A stretch of 64,000 bases of DNA from Nitrospiraceae bacterium (GCA_020632595.1 JACKFF010000019.1:1-64000); one strand, 5' to 3'; counted from the stretch's first letter, positions 34,675 to 44,231 are shown. Numbers and translations: made by a program. The notes: a model not told the origin generated them from the sequence alone.

Positions 34675-35613
34675 TTAGGAAAGCTTTGGGGCAGTCGCTG
34701 GTTTTTGATTGATGACATTCATGGCCAGCGCAATCATCGAGCCCACGTCCGACACGGAAGCTGGGAGCACAAGGGTGTTACTGGCTTTCGCTAATTCCCC
34801 AAATTCCCCGATATATTGCTCGGCCACACGAAGCTGAACCGCCTCAAATCCGCCGGGGAGTTGAATCGCTTCGGCAACTTTTCGAATACCCTCGGATGTG
34901 GCGGTCGCAATCGCGAGAATGGCTGAGGCCTCTCCTTCGGCTTCGTTGATTTGTTGCTGTCGTTTCGCTTCAGATGCTTTGATGACCTGCTGCTTGTCTC
35001 CCTCAGCTTCGTTAATGGCCGCATCCCGTTGACCTTCGGACGCGAGTACCACCGCGCGTTTTTCCCGTTCAGCCCGCATTTGTTTTTCCATTGCGCTGAG
35101 CACGTCTTTGGGCGGGTTGATATTACGAATCTCGTATCGAAGGACTTTGGCACCCCAGGGAGAGGAAGCTTTGTCCAACTCGTTCACGACCGAAATGTTG
35201 ATCGTGGTCCGTTCTTCGAAGGTCTTATCCAGGTCAATTTTTCCGATCTCACTGCGAAGCGTCGTTTGGGCAAGCTGAGAAATGGCGAACCGGTAATCGG
35301 TAATCCCATAGGAAGCCCGTTCGGCATCCAGGACTTTGATATACAAGACCCCGTCCACTCCGACCTGCACATTATCCCTGGTAATGCAAATTTGTTCGGG
35401 GACGTCCAGGGCCATTTCTTTTAAGGTGTGTTTGTAGCGAATCACATCTAAAAATGGGATAAGGATGTGAAGTCCGGCGTTTAAGGTTGACGAATATTTT
35501 CCTAACCGTTCAACGACATAGGCGCTTTGTTGAGGAACCACGATGGCCGTTTTTGACAGGATAATAAAAGCCAGTAAGGCGAGTACAAGCATAACCAGTA
35601 ATTCACCCGACAT
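34675..35613 (-). CDS. qmcA: SPFH/Band 7 (stomatin-like, QmcA-type) membrane protein
   Basis: A 312-residue protein with one N-terminal membrane helix (VMLVLALLAFIILSKTAIVV). The SPFH domain follows (about residues 25-185: VVPQQSAYVVERLGKYSSTLNAGLH, RYEIRNINPPKDVLSAM). After it come an Ala/Glu-rich coiled coil (about 190-245) and a C-terminal oligomerisation part. Such proteins form large rings that organise membrane microdomains and regulate proteases such as FtsH. The upstream nfeD-like gene overlaps its start by 11 bases, the classic stomatin-NfeD pairing. Confidence 0.93.
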   Translation of the reverse strand: MSGELLVMLVLALLAFIILSKTAIVVPQQSAYVVERLGKYSSTLNAGLHILIPFLDVIRYKHTLKEMALDVPEQICITRDNVQVGVDGVLYIKVLDAERASYGITDYRFAISQLAQTTLRSEIGKIDLDKTFEERTTINISVVNELDKASSPWGAKVLRYEIRNINPPKDVLSAMEKQMRAEREKRAVVLASEGQRDAAINEAEGDKQQVIKASEAKRQQQINEAEGEASAILAIATATSEGIRKVAEAIQLPGGFEAVQLRVAEQYIGEFGELAKASNTLVLPASVSDVGSMIALAMNVINQKPATAPKLS

Positions 35614-36076
35614 GAGATTCCTCCTGTGAAATCGGATCTGCCTGAATCCAGAGTGTCAACCCTTCAACTCTGATAACTTTGGCTTGCGAACCTTTGCCTA
35701 GGGTTGACGTTCCGGCATTGCGGGCGGTCCAGCTGGTTCCATGGAGTTCCACCTTTCCTATTCGTTGGGCATCAAGATTTTCCAGAAGAGTGGCAAACTC
35801 TCCAACCATGGAATCCACCGGAACCTCATCCTTGTCCCTGATGAAGCCCGTTTCTTGAAGGGGTTTCTTCATGGCAAAGAGCGAGATGATGCCGAAGAAC
35901 ACGAAACACAACCATTGCAGCCAGGCGGCTTCGGTCAAGCTTACCCAGGTGAGGGCACTCACCATCAACGCCGCTACCCCGAAAAACAGAAAATAAAAGT
36001 TGCCGAGACCTCCCAGGGTGAGGATTTCCAACCCGATTAGGATCAAACCCATTATCGACCAATGCCACCAAAGCAT
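35603..36076 (-). CDS. NfeD-like membrane protein
   Basis: A 157-residue short-form NfeD (NfeD1b type). Three to four membrane helices lie in residues 1-75 (MLWWHWSIMGLILIGLEILTLGGLGNFYFLF in outline). A soluble OB-fold domain follows from about residue 90 (GEFATLLENLDAQRIGKVELHGTSWTARN, AKVIRVEGLTLWIQ). It overlaps the downstream SPFH gene by 11 bases. Partners of this type assemble with the SPFH protein in the membrane. Confidence 0.9.
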   Translation of the reverse strand: MLWWHWSIMGLILIGLEILTLGGLGNFYFLFFGVAALMVSALTWVSLTEAAWLQWLCFVFFGIISLFAMKKPLQETGFIRDKDEVPVDSMVGEFATLLENLDAQRIGKVELHGTSWTARNAGTSTLGKGSQAKVIRVEGLTLWIQADPISQEESHVG

Positions 36077-36551
36077 CGTGGAAAGACTCCTCTTTGTTGC
36101 AAGGATAACGGCAGAGGGGCACAGGGGGATCCGAGCTATTGCCGTTTTTCTATTATATCGGGCGTCGTATGGCGAAAACTAAAGCCGAATGGTTTTTTTT
36201 GTTGAGATGGGAACACGGCAGTACCGTCTTGAGGGAAAGACTAACACAAATTTCCGGAAAGGTCTTCCTCTCAGGAAGGTAAAGCTGCATTTCGAATGGG
36301 AGGTTGCCGTATACCCTCTTACCGTCCACCCGGGCCCTCCAAACTCTGTCTTTTGGCCTGAGAAATATCACCATTTGATTCAATTTTTTGAAATAAAGTC
36401 TGGCACGATGACGGGGAGTCCTTGAATACCCTGGAAGAGCTCGTTCCCCGTTGCCGAAAACGGAAGATGTCAGCTGAAGACAACCACCAAGTTTCATTTC
36501 CGGCTATACAGGGTTGCGTTGACTTATCGTGCCATGGCGGTGGTCCCGTTT
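36077..36551. other. Gene-free stretch of about 475 bp
   Basis: Overlapping short ORFs occur on both strands but none has a ribosome binding site and a plausible product. The region separates the nfeD operon from the amidohydrolase gene, both on the minus strand. Confidence 0.4.
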
Positions 36552-37820
36552 CTACCCAGTGGGCAAATCCGGGTGTTCGACAAAAACTGAGGGTGGAAAC
36601 TTTTTGCCGGTCTTAGAATGGCGCAAGGTTCGTTTCAGGACGAAGTCAAACAGCAATGGATTGTAGTCATAGATTTCATTCAGAGCGGCGCGTTCTTCAG
36701 CGTTGATATGACCTGAGGACACGAGTGATCGGGTCTGAATCACGATATTGATTGCGGGCAGCGGATAATCGCTTCCATTGATGAGTCTGGAGTGAATGGA
36801 GGGCTTGGATAAGATCTTATCGAGGTTGTGATGCCGATTGTATTGGGTCACGGCCGAAATATCAGCAAACACTAAGCCTGCATACTTGGGGTCTTCAAGC
36901 ATCTGAATGGCCAGATCGATATAGGGTGTGCCAGGAGGACAGCGGGCCTCCTCCTCTTTTTCGCATTCCCCCAAACTGGCGACATGCGCCATCACGACTT
37001 TCACTCCCATGTCCAGGGGCTTTTTCAATAACAAGGGATTTCCAAAGTGCTGAAATTCTGCCGCTTCCGTGGCAATCTCCACACCGGTATGGGAAATCAG
37101 GGCCATGTCGTACTCTTGCATGATGCGATAATACGGGACGAGTTTGTCCTGCATGGCTTCTGACGCCGGATGAATACCCATGGCATTGGGCAGCCATTTC
37201 ACAAACCGAACCCCTTGTTGTGCATAGTGACGAAGCGCGGTTGTGGCATCCTCCCGATAAGGATGAATGGAGATGATAGGAAAGAAGATATCGGGATTCT
37301 TCTTGGCAATGGTCATCACATATTCGTTGGGCACATAAAACGTGGATAGTTTTCGATCGGGACGTCCCTGCTCGTCATGAAAAAAATCAAACGCCATGAT
37401 GCCGAATTTTCCCCGTTCAGGCATGAACTGAATGAGGTCTTTCAAGCGGGCAAGGTACTGGGTGTCGGCTTGCTGTTCGTCCGTAATCAACGCGGCACTC
37501 TTATAGATTTCAAACTGGGAAAAATGAATCAGCCCATGCCAAGGGGATTGCCATTCCTCATTGACAAAGGTTCCATTGATGTCCTCATTCATACCTAACA
37601 TATGAACGTGATAGTCGCGAAGCGCATGACCCTGGATACCGTCCAATGCCCGGTTGATCAGTGTGCGTGCCTCGGCGCTGATCTCTTTCTCCAAATCCTT
37701 GGGTTCATGGTCGAAGGCGCCCCCCAAAAGATCGCAAGAAACACAGAAGGCGCTTACCGTAAACAGCATTGCCCGGAGAAAATATGTCGATGTCGTTCTC
37801 TTATGCTTGTGTGGAATCAT
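36552..37820 (-). CDS. Amidohydrolase-like protein with lipoprotein-type signal
   Basis: A 422-residue protein related to the amidohydrolase 2 (metal-dependent hydrolase) group. The signal peptide (about residues 14-30) ends VSAFCVSC, which could be a lipobox. The first metal motif is seen as RDYHVHMLG (HxH form, about residue 68). Later FVKWLPNAMGIHP, LISHTGVE, VVMAHVASLGE and LINGSDYPLP supply the Lys, His and Asp positions expected of the TIM-barrel. The substrate is unknown. The protein probably acts outside the inner membrane. Confidence 0.8.
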   Translation of the reverse strand: MIPHKHKRTTSTYFLRAMLFTVSAFCVSCDLLGGAFDHEPKDLEKEISAEARTLINRALDGIQGHALRDYHVHMLGMNEDINGTFVNEEWQSPWHGLIHFSQFEIYKSAALITDEQQADTQYLARLKDLIQFMPERGKFGIMAFDFFHDEQGRPDRKLSTFYVPNEYVMTIAKKNPDIFFPIISIHPYREDATTALRHYAQQGVRFVKWLPNAMGIHPASEAMQDKLVPYYRIMQEYDMALISHTGVEIATEAAEFQHFGNPLLLKKPLDMGVKVVMAHVASLGECEKEEEARCPPGTPYIDLAIQMLEDPKYAGLVFADISAVTQYNRHHNLDKILSKPSIHSRLINGSDYPLPAINIVIQTRSLVSSGHINAEERAALNEIYDYNPLLFDFVLKRTLRHSKTGKKFPPSVFVEHPDLPTG

Positions 37821-38183
37821 GTTGAGTGCATCTGGTTCGTAGTCGCGGGTTCAATCTCACTGACAGAGAGCATGAGAGCATTATTGGGTAGGTAACGAAA
37901 GTTTGTAGGAAATTTACACACAATTACTTTTAAGAAGGAATGTTCATTCTACGTTGGCTGTCCTTTATAGAAAAGGTGAGGGATGGATTTGTTCTGGGCA
38001 TTGTTCAGGGGGCAGAATGGTACGTGTACCGTTCCAACCCTATCGTGAACAATGTTTGGGCGAAATACTCTTTCCTGCTTTTTTTTTGTATTTCTAAAGA
38101 GTGGGTTTACAAAATTTATACCTTGACTAAATGTCAGAACTAGCCAAGAATCTTTCCAATTTTTTGCTTATGGAACAATTTCA
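37821..38183. other. Intergenic region with one copy of a 31-bp direct repeat
   Basis: AT-rich sequence without a convincing gene. It contains the first copy (38122-38152) of a repeat whose second copy is at 40055-40085. Confidence 0.4.
38122..38152 (+). repeat. 31-bp direct repeat, left copy
   Basis: The sequence starts CTTGACTAA and ends CCAAGAATC, and matches 40055-40085 at 26 of 31 positions. The two copies bracket a 1.9-kb segment with the truncated DUF5996 gene and the flavin monooxygenase gene. Confidence 0.5.
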
Positions 38184-38188
38184 TTAAT

Positions 38189-38524
38189 TTGCCGGATTGG
38201 TGCACGCGGGAAGCCTACTCGGAGGAAGTCAGGAGTTGCGGGTTCTGGCCCGGTGGAGGGCCGATTCCTTATGCGGCTTTCTATTCATATGCCTTTCCGG
38301 AGCTGCCTGATTTTGCGGCGTCATACGTGCAGTCGGACGGGGCATCCTACAGTCCCGATCTGCAAGAATGTATTCTTCTCTACGATATTGTCCGAGAGGC
38401 GTCATCGCCCGATGATACCCTTCTTGAATTCCTGAAAACGACGTATGAAGCCCCAGCCAGTTTGGCAAAGTGGGATCGCCCCTCTCTGGAACGGAGGAGC
38501 GACCCCCAAATGACAAGTCCATGA
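38189..38524 (+). pseudogene. DUF5996 family protein, truncated to the C-terminal third
   Basis: The frame encodes 111 residues that match only the end of DUF5996 proteins: TREAYSEEVRSCGFWPGGG, AAFYSYAFPELPDF, ECILLYDIVREASSPDDTLLEFLKTTYEA and a WDR-type end. A full-length member has roughly 300 residues. Upstream bases contain an in-frame stop shortly before the conserved part, and no remainder of the domain is visible in any frame. It appears to be a remnant left by insertion or deletion. A direct repeat lies 37 bases before it. Confidence 0.75.
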
Positions 38525-38623
38525 AAGTCTTGCTGCTATTGGTGAGTGGGCGACATTGGATCTTGATTTTGTTGAAGGCCACGAAATCCACCAGGCAACC
38601 AACCCAACCACTGAGTAGGGGAA

Positions 38624-39862
38624 ATGATGATGCCGTCGATTGCTGACACCCGTTGCTGTATTGTGGGTGGTGGTCCGGCCGGGATGATGCTCGGATATTT
38701 GCTGGCCCGGTCAGGGGTTTCCGTCGTCATTCTGGAAAAGCATGCCGATTTTCTGCGCGACTTTCGCGGGGATACCGTGCATCCATCGACACTTCAGGTC
38801 CTTTATGAAGTCGGTTTGCTGAAAAAATTTGATCGACTGTCTCAGCGCAAAGTCGATCATTTGAGTGTGAGCATCGGGGGACGGTTGCAGCAGGTGGTCG
38901 ATTTTCGTGGACTGAAGCCCTTTGCCTATTTGTCATTGGTGCCGCAATGGGATTTTCTTGATTTATTGGCCGATGAAGGCCAACGTTATCCGCATTTCGA
39001 TTTGCGCATGCGTCACGAGGCCATTGGGCTGATTGAAGAAGAGGGACGCGTGTCTGGTGTCCGTGTGCGTTCGCCTGAAGGCGAGGTGGCGGTCCAGGCA
39101 GGTCTTATCGTCGCCTGTGACGGCCGTCATTCGACTTTGCGCGAAGCCGCTGACATGCCAAGGCGGGACTATGGAGCGCCAATGGATGTACTGTGGTTTC
39201 GTGTGCCACGAAAGCATAGCGACCCGGAAGATACCTTCGCCATCGTGGACGCCGGCCATATGATGGTGCTGCTCAATCGGACCGATTATTGGCAAGCTGC
39301 TTATGTGGTGCAAAAGGGTCGTGAAGAAACACTGCGGGCCCAACCGTTCGAGACCCTGCGCGATTCGGTTGCCAGGCTGGCACCTTTTCTCAAGAACTCT
39401 GTCCGAGCTTTGGCCACCTGGGATGAGGTGAAAACATTGGTTGTGCGTGTCGATCGCCTGGAGCGCTGGTACCGGCCGGGTCTGCTACTGATCGGAGATG
39501 CCGCGCACGCGATGTCACCCATCGGAGGTGTCGGGATCAATTTGGCCATTCAGGATGCTGTCGCCGCGGCGAATGCTCTCGCTTCGAACCTACGGAACGG
39601 AAATCCGATTCAAGAAACACTGTTGCGCGAGGTACAGCAACGTCGTCTGCTACCGACCAGAATCATCCAGGCTCTGCAGGTGCAAGCTCAGAATCGTCTA
39701 ATCTCCAAGGCCCTGGAGAAATCGGGCGATTCACCGAAATTTCCGGCGATTCTGCGATGGTTGTTACGGTTCCGTCCCATAAGAAATATCCCTGCCCGTT
39801 TGATCGGCTATGGCATTCGTTGTGAGCATGTGCGCACGAACGAACACCCTCCGAAATTCTGA
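38624..39862 (+). CDS. FAD-dependent aromatic monooxygenase-like oxidoreductase
   Basis: A 412-residue group A flavoprotein monooxygenase-like protein. The dinucleotide motif is CCIVGGGPAGMMLGYLLARSG (about residues 9-29), split here by describing only its core GGGPAG. The DG motif is IVACDGRHSTLRE, and the GD motif is LLIGDAAHAMSPIGGVGINLAIQDA (around residue 285). Members hydroxylate aromatic or quinone substrates with NAD(P)H. The start has AGGGG just upstream. It is bracketed by a 31-bp direct repeat together with the DUF5996 remnant, which suggests acquisition. The substrate cannot be read from sequence. Confidence 0.88.
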   Translation: MMMPSIADTRCCIVGGGPAGMMLGYLLARSGVSVVILEKHADFLRDFRGDTVHPSTLQVLYEVGLLKKFDRLSQRKVDHLSVSIGGRLQQVVDFRGLKPFAYLSLVPQWDFLDLLADEGQRYPHFDLRMRHEAIGLIEEEGRVSGVRVRSPEGEVAVQAGLIVACDGRHSTLREAADMPRRDYGAPMDVLWFRVPRKHSDPEDTFAIVDAGHMMVLLNRTDYWQAAYVVQKGREETLRAQPFETLRDSVARLAPFLKNSVRALATWDEVKTLVVRVDRLERWYRPGLLLIGDAAHAMSPIGGVGINLAIQDAVAAANALASNLRNGNPIQETLLREVQQRRLLPTRIIQALQVQAQNRLISKALEKSGDSPKFPAILRWLLRFRPIRNIPARLIGYGIRCEHVRTNEHPPKF

Positions 39863-40174
39863 TCTGTTTTCGAAGACCACTGTTGTCCGCTCTCTTGGAT
39901 GGACCTTAGGGAGGATAAAATGGTGGTGCATCATTTCCTCCAATTGAAATACGCAACGGACTGAAGGGTTATTAAACGCATGGGATTAATTCCTTTGGGG
40001 TAATCACATTTAAACCAACTGCTAAATCAACTGCATCACGACCTTGACTTGTGTCTTGACTAATTTCCAGAAATAACCAAGAATCGGCCCACCGTCATTC
40101 CCAAACGGATGCCAGTCTGTATGGCCTGATAGACGGATTTATTGTCCAACAGCTTACAAGCTAACAGGGCAGCA
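39863..40174. other. Intergenic region with the right copy of the 31-bp repeat
   Basis: About 310 bases before fumC, with the promoter presumably inside. The TTG-started extension of fumC from 40142 is not favoured. No RNA gene seen. Confidence 0.4.
40055..40085 (+). repeat. 31-bp direct repeat, right copy
   Basis: Second copy of the repeat found at 38122-38152, same orientation, with 5 mismatches concentrated in the middle and identical 9-base ends. Confidence 0.5.
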
Positions 40175-41578
40175 ATGAAAAAAAAGCCAGGCGACGTTCG
40201 CATTGAAACCGACTCTTTTGGATCGATTCCTGTGCCGGCGAATAAATATTGGGGGGCTCAGACCCAACGTTCCTTGGCGAATTTCCAAATAGGCCAGGAA
40301 CGCTTACCTCGAGCCCTCATCCGGGCCTTAGGTATTGTCAAACGTTGTGCAGCTCTATCCAACATGGTGCTAAACACGATTGATGAAACAACCGGCAAGG
40401 CTATTGCTGATGTGGCGGAGGATGTTATCGATGGCAAGTTGGACGATCACTTTCCCCTCGTGGTCTGGCAAACCGGTTCCGGTACGCAGTCCAACATGAA
40501 CGCCAATGAGGTGATTGCCAATGTGGCCATCGAACGTCTGGGCGGGACGCTCGGATCAAAAACGCCGGTTCATCCGAATGATCACTGCAATTGCAGTCAG
40601 TCTTCCAATGATGTTTTCCCGACGGCGATGCATATTGCGACGGTTGAGCAACTGCACCATGTCCTGATTCCATCCTTGGCACATCTCCACCAAGTCTTGT
40701 TGGATAAGTCGCAAGCCTGGGAAGGCATTATTAAAATCGGACGAACCCATTTGCAGGACGCCACTCCTCTCACGTTGGGTCAGGAATTCTCAGGATATGC
40801 GACCCAGGTGCAGATGGGCATTGATCGGATTCAGGATGGTCTTAAACGGCTGTATCCCCTTGCGCAAGGCGGTACCGCTGTGGGTACGGGATTGAACGCA
40901 AAGCCGGGTTTTGGTGAAAAGTTTGCTGAAGAAGTTGCGAGGTATACGGGGCTGCCATTTCTTTCGGCTTCCAATAAGTTCGAAGCGTTGGCCACGCATG
41001 ACGCCATGGTGGAAATCTCCGGCGTGCTCAATGTTCTCGCCGTCAGTCTGAATAAAATTGCCAATGATATTCGCCTGTTAAGTTCAGGCCCGCGCTCCGG
41101 TCTTGGAGAGCTCTCCCTGCCGGAAAATGAGCCGGGTTCCTCCATCATGCCGGGAAAGGTGAATCCCACCCAATGTGAAGCCATGACCATGGTCTGTGCG
41201 CAGGTTATCGGGAATCACACGACTATCACGATTTCCGGCGCACAAGGGCACCTTGAACTCAATGCGTTCAAACCCGTCATTGTATACAATGTGCTTCAGT
41301 CCATTCGCCTCATCGGCGATGCCGTAAGGAGCCTTACCGATAAATGCATTGTGGGCATTGAGCCGAATATTGCCCGTATTTCCGAGCTGATGGAACAATC
41401 CCTGATGCTGGTCACGGCTTTGGTTCCTCACCTTGGTTACGATAAGGCAGCTAAAATTGCTCAAGAGGCCTTAAAAAATGGACGCACCCTGCGAGAAGAA
41501 GCTCTCGCCAGCGGATTTGTGACTGAAGAAGAATTCAACACCTTGATTCGTCCGGAACAGATGATTCGTCCAAAGTAA
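40175..41578 (+). CDS. fumC: Class II fumarate hydratase
   Basis: A 467-residue homotetrameric TCA-cycle enzyme that interconverts fumarate and malate without an iron-sulfur cluster. The family signature GSSIMPGKVNPTQCE (about residue 317) is complete. Other active-site parts are TGSGTQSNMNANEV, SSNDVFPTAMHI and GRTHLQDATPLTLGQE. The start MKKKPGDVRIETDSFGSIPV gives exactly the usual length. Downstream lies the disrupted DsrE gene on the opposite strand. Confidence 0.95.
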   Translation: MKKKPGDVRIETDSFGSIPVPANKYWGAQTQRSLANFQIGQERLPRALIRALGIVKRCAALSNMVLNTIDETTGKAIADVAEDVIDGKLDDHFPLVVWQTGSGTQSNMNANEVIANVAIERLGGTLGSKTPVHPNDHCNCSQSSNDVFPTAMHIATVEQLHHVLIPSLAHLHQVLLDKSQAWEGIIKIGRTHLQDATPLTLGQEFSGYATQVQMGIDRIQDGLKRLYPLAQGGTAVGTGLNAKPGFGEKFAEEVARYTGLPFLSASNKFEALATHDAMVEISGVLNVLAVSLNKIANDIRLLSSGPRSGLGELSLPENEPGSSIMPGKVNPTQCEAMTMVCAQVIGNHTTITISGAQGHLELNAFKPVIVYNVLQSIRLIGDAVRSLTDKCIVGIEPNIARISELMEQSLMLVTALVPHLGYDKAAKIAQEALKNGRTLREEALASGFVTEEEFNTLIRPEQMIRPK

Positions 41579-41622
41579 TCCGAACGTCCCCAGCCGCCTT
41601 CTGGCTCCTTCCGGGAGGGAAT

Positions 41623-42178
41623 TTAAAATGAAAGATTGCGATCACATTCGGTAATGGCTTTGACATAATCCTCCATGCCCTTCATTACCGCTCCCACTTC
41701 CAGATCGGGTTCGTGTATTTGTCGGGCTACCGCACAGGCTGAACAGACCCACAAAGGGACTGTTGAAAAAAGCCGCCAGCGGCGTTCTCGCCATTTTTCC
41801 GTGCTCACGTACTGGAAGTACGCTCTGCGCGCAAAAATGACTGCGGCCTTGCTGGACGAACTTTTTTGAACCGCCCCGAGGCCTCTAATATGCAACGTGC
41901 CTGTGGGTCAATATGGCCTTGGAAACTATTATTATTCAACACTCCCACAGAGGAATACCCTGAGACAGAATGGTATTGGCTAACACCTTCAACGCCGGTA
42001 ATCCGACTCCCTGTATGCCATCTACCATGCCTTTTTTGGCTAAGACAACCGCCTCAGCCTGAAGCCATAGAACGACCTCATGCCCTTGTTCGTGAGCCGC
42101 CTCTGAGGCGATAAACGGAAGAGTGGCCATTGTTGGATCATCCGTCCCTTTACTCCCGGCAATGACAAAGCGTGCCAT
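41623..42178 (-). pseudogene. DsrE-family gene split by a MITE-like element
   Basis: Reading the minus strand, residues MARFVIAGSKGTDDPTMATL through ANTILSQGIPLW are encoded from 42178 down to about 41950. The frame then hits a stop inside the element at 41756-41946. After the element the same protein continues with PLWVCSACAVARQIHEPDLE and ends at 41623. Joined, it gives an intact DsrE/DsrF-like protein of about 120 residues with a conserved Cys in the SACA stretch. DsrE proteins move sulfur in persulfide relays. The insertion left an imperfect 5-bp duplication (ACAAA and ACAGA). Shorter ORFs annotated here would have chimeric ends made of element sequence. Confidence 0.85.
41756..41946. mobile_element. 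MITE-like element, copy 2 (191 bp), inside a DsrE gene
   Basis: It starts GGGACTGTTGAA and ends TTCAACACTCCC, as in copies at 7328 and 43771. The flanks ACAAA and ACAGA are a 5-bp duplication with one change. The internal sequence shares GCCGCCAGCGGCGTTCTCGC and the GGCCTTGCTGGACG block with copy 1. No coding capacity. Confidence 0.88.
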
Positions 42179-42604
42179 AGATTTCTCCTTTCATGAACCT
42201 CTTTTCTTTCATGCTTCTCCGCAATCCCCCATCTCATTGCACAGGAAAGTTGGATTAGGATGAAGATGCAGTCGCCCGGAACCTGTGCTGAACCTTGATG
42301 GTATCAGTGATGAATTGAAGATTAACCTCTGTAGACCCCTTGGTTTAAGCTGGCGCGTGTGAATACTGTTGGCTCACCATCAGTATGGTTTACAAAAAGT
42401 TATACCGGAAGCCCCTGTGGCAGTGTCGGTAATACGATGAATGGGAATACACAACTGCCCGGTTCCGCCTCTATCCCCTTTCCTTGAATTTCCTAATCTG
42501 TCACGATAGATGGCATGGCAATGTTCGGTACCCGCCTGAGGCTTCTGGTTCGATCGTCTCCAAGGCGTGAGAATTTATATAATGAATAAATAAGGAGTAT
42601 ACAC
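42179..42604. other. Intergenic region upstream of the alcohol dehydrogenase
   Basis: About 425 bases with no convincing gene. It should contain promoters for the former DsrE gene and the dehydrogenase. No structured RNA was recognised. Confidence 0.4.
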
Positions 42605-43621
42605 ATGAAAAAGATGAAAGCCGTGGAAGTCCGTCAGGCAAAGGGCTCTTTGCAACTCGTGGAGCGTGAAGTGCCTAGTCCTGGCTCAGGACAGGTTCTC
42701 GTGAAGGTTCAGGCCTGCGGGATCTGTCATAGCGATGTGTTCACGAAGGAAGGTCTATGGCCCGGTCTGGAGTATCCGCGTATTCCTGGACATGAAATTG
42801 CCGGTATCATCGAGGAGATGGGTTCGGGTGTGGAGGGATGGAAGCAGGGCCAACGGATTGGCGTGGGGTGGCATGGAGGACACTGTGGCCGTTGTGAGCC
42901 TTGCCGCCGAGGCGATTTTGTCCTTTGCCAACGCGGGTTGGTTCCGGGGATTAGCTATGATGGAGGCTATGCCGAATACATGATTGCTCCCGTCGAAGCC
43001 TTGGCGCGCATACCAGAGGATCTCTCCGACGTTGAAGCGGCCCCTCTACTTTGTGCCGGCATCACGACCTTCAATGCCCTTCGAAAAAGCGGCGCGGGCG
43101 CCGGTGATGTGGTTGCTATTCTGGGCATCGGCGGCCTTGGACATTTAGGGGTACAGTATGCCAACAAAATGGGATTCGAGACGGTCGCCATTGCCAGAGG
43201 AAAAGACAAAGAGGCTCTGGCCAAGAAGTTAGGCGCGCGGCACTATATCGACAGCAGGGACCAAAATGTAGCGGAAGCGCTTAAGCGCCTTGGCGGAGCG
43301 AAGATAATCCTCGCAACCGTCACGAGTGGAAAGGCCATGAGTGCGACTATCGGGGGATTAACCATCGACGGAAAATTGATTATGGTTGGCGCCTCTGAAG
43401 AACCGGTGGAAGTCCCCATCGTGCAGTTTATTATGGGTCGACATTCAGTTCAAGGCTGGCCGTCCGGTACGTCGTCGGATTCGCAGGATACGTTGGCCTT
43501 CAGTGTGATGACGGATATAAAACCGATGATAGAGGAGTATCCTCTTGAACGCGCGGCTGAGGCTTATGGGCGCATGATGAGTGGTGAAGCAAGGTTCAGG
43601 GTAGTATTAAAGGTTAGTTGA
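42605..43621 (+). CDS. Zinc-dependent alcohol dehydrogenase (MDR family)
   Basis: A 338-residue medium-chain dehydrogenase. The catalytic zinc site is seen in VQACGICHSDVFTKEG and the GHE motif of IPGHEIAGIIEEMG. The structural zinc site has four Cys in HCGRCEPCRRGDFVLC. The nucleotide-binding site is VVAILGIGGLGHLGVQYANKMG (about residues 165-186), given here by its core GIGGLG. It resembles AdhP-like propanol-preferring dehydrogenases using NAD. AAGGAG lies 7 bases before the ATG. It is a single-gene unit. Confidence 0.93.
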   Translation: MKKMKAVEVRQAKGSLQLVEREVPSPGSGQVLVKVQACGICHSDVFTKEGLWPGLEYPRIPGHEIAGIIEEMGSGVEGWKQGQRIGVGWHGGHCGRCEPCRRGDFVLCQRGLVPGISYDGGYAEYMIAPVEALARIPEDLSDVEAAPLLCAGITTFNALRKSGAGAGDVVAILGIGGLGHLGVQYANKMGFETVAIARGKDKEALAKKLGARHYIDSRDQNVAEALKRLGGAKIILATVTSGKAMSATIGGLTIDGKLIMVGASEEPVEVPIVQFIMGRHSVQGWPSGTSSDSQDTLAFSVMTDIKPMIEEYPLERAAEAYGRMMSGEARFRVVLKVS

Positions 43622-44231
43622 AGAGCCCACCCGCTGGGATTCCTCCAATCCTTTGTCTTCGTCAAAAACATGAATGCCCATACTGAAGAAGCTGTGCTCA
43701 TAAAAAGAACCAAGATGGTCAGTGGGTAATGGAGCCAAATTTCTGTAGCAACGGCTCGACTTTCAATACTGGGAGCGTTGAAAAAAAATACCGCCAGCGG
43801 CGTTCTCGCCCCTAGGCCGTGCTCACGCACTCCTCCGTACGCTCCGCTCGTCCTAGCGGCTGCGGCCTTTCCTTCGTGAAGCTTCAGGTCTGCACCGGCC
43901 TTTTTGAACACTTCACTATTTTTCTCTAATAAGCCTCCGTAACTCAGAAGCGAATGAAACGGCAAAATTTTTACGATATTCAACAGTCCCATACTCTGAA
44001 CATGATAACACTCAACTGAGGCGTGTCATTGGGGATTCATTCATATTCCCTCCCCGCCAAAAAGGACTGGACGATGAAAGGGGAGCACTCCGTTAAGTAG
44101 GGCCGTCTGGATCTGGATAGGGTATTTATTGTGAAATTTCGAAGATTGACGGATTTTCCCCAGCGTTCAGCGCCCCGGTGATGGATCAGTTATGAGGCTC
44201 TGGGAAAGAGATTTTCTACAAGAGCAGCATC
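43622..44231. other. Intergenic region with MITE copy 3 and a possible gene remnant
   Basis: The third MITE copy occupies 43771-43990. If it is removed, the minus strand shows an open frame with a membrane-like stretch (WLHYPLTILVLFMSTASSVW). It has no start codon in frame before an upstream stop, so it may be a decayed small membrane-protein gene. The evidence is weak. The remainder up to the TusA-like gene has nothing recognisable. Confidence 0.35.
43771..43990. mobile_element. MITE-like element, copy 3 (220 bp)
   Basis: It starts GGGAGCGTTGAA and ends TTCAACAGTCCC. A perfect 5-bp duplication ATACT flanks it (43766-43770 and 43991-43995). It shares the GCCAGCGGCGTTCTCGCC block with the other copies but diverges in the 3' half and is 30 bases longer. 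Confidence 0.88.

Noticed and set aside
43564..43992. Minus-strand frame of 142 codons
   Set aside because: Half of it translates the MITE-like element and its end overlaps the alcohol dehydrogenase; not a real gene as it stands.
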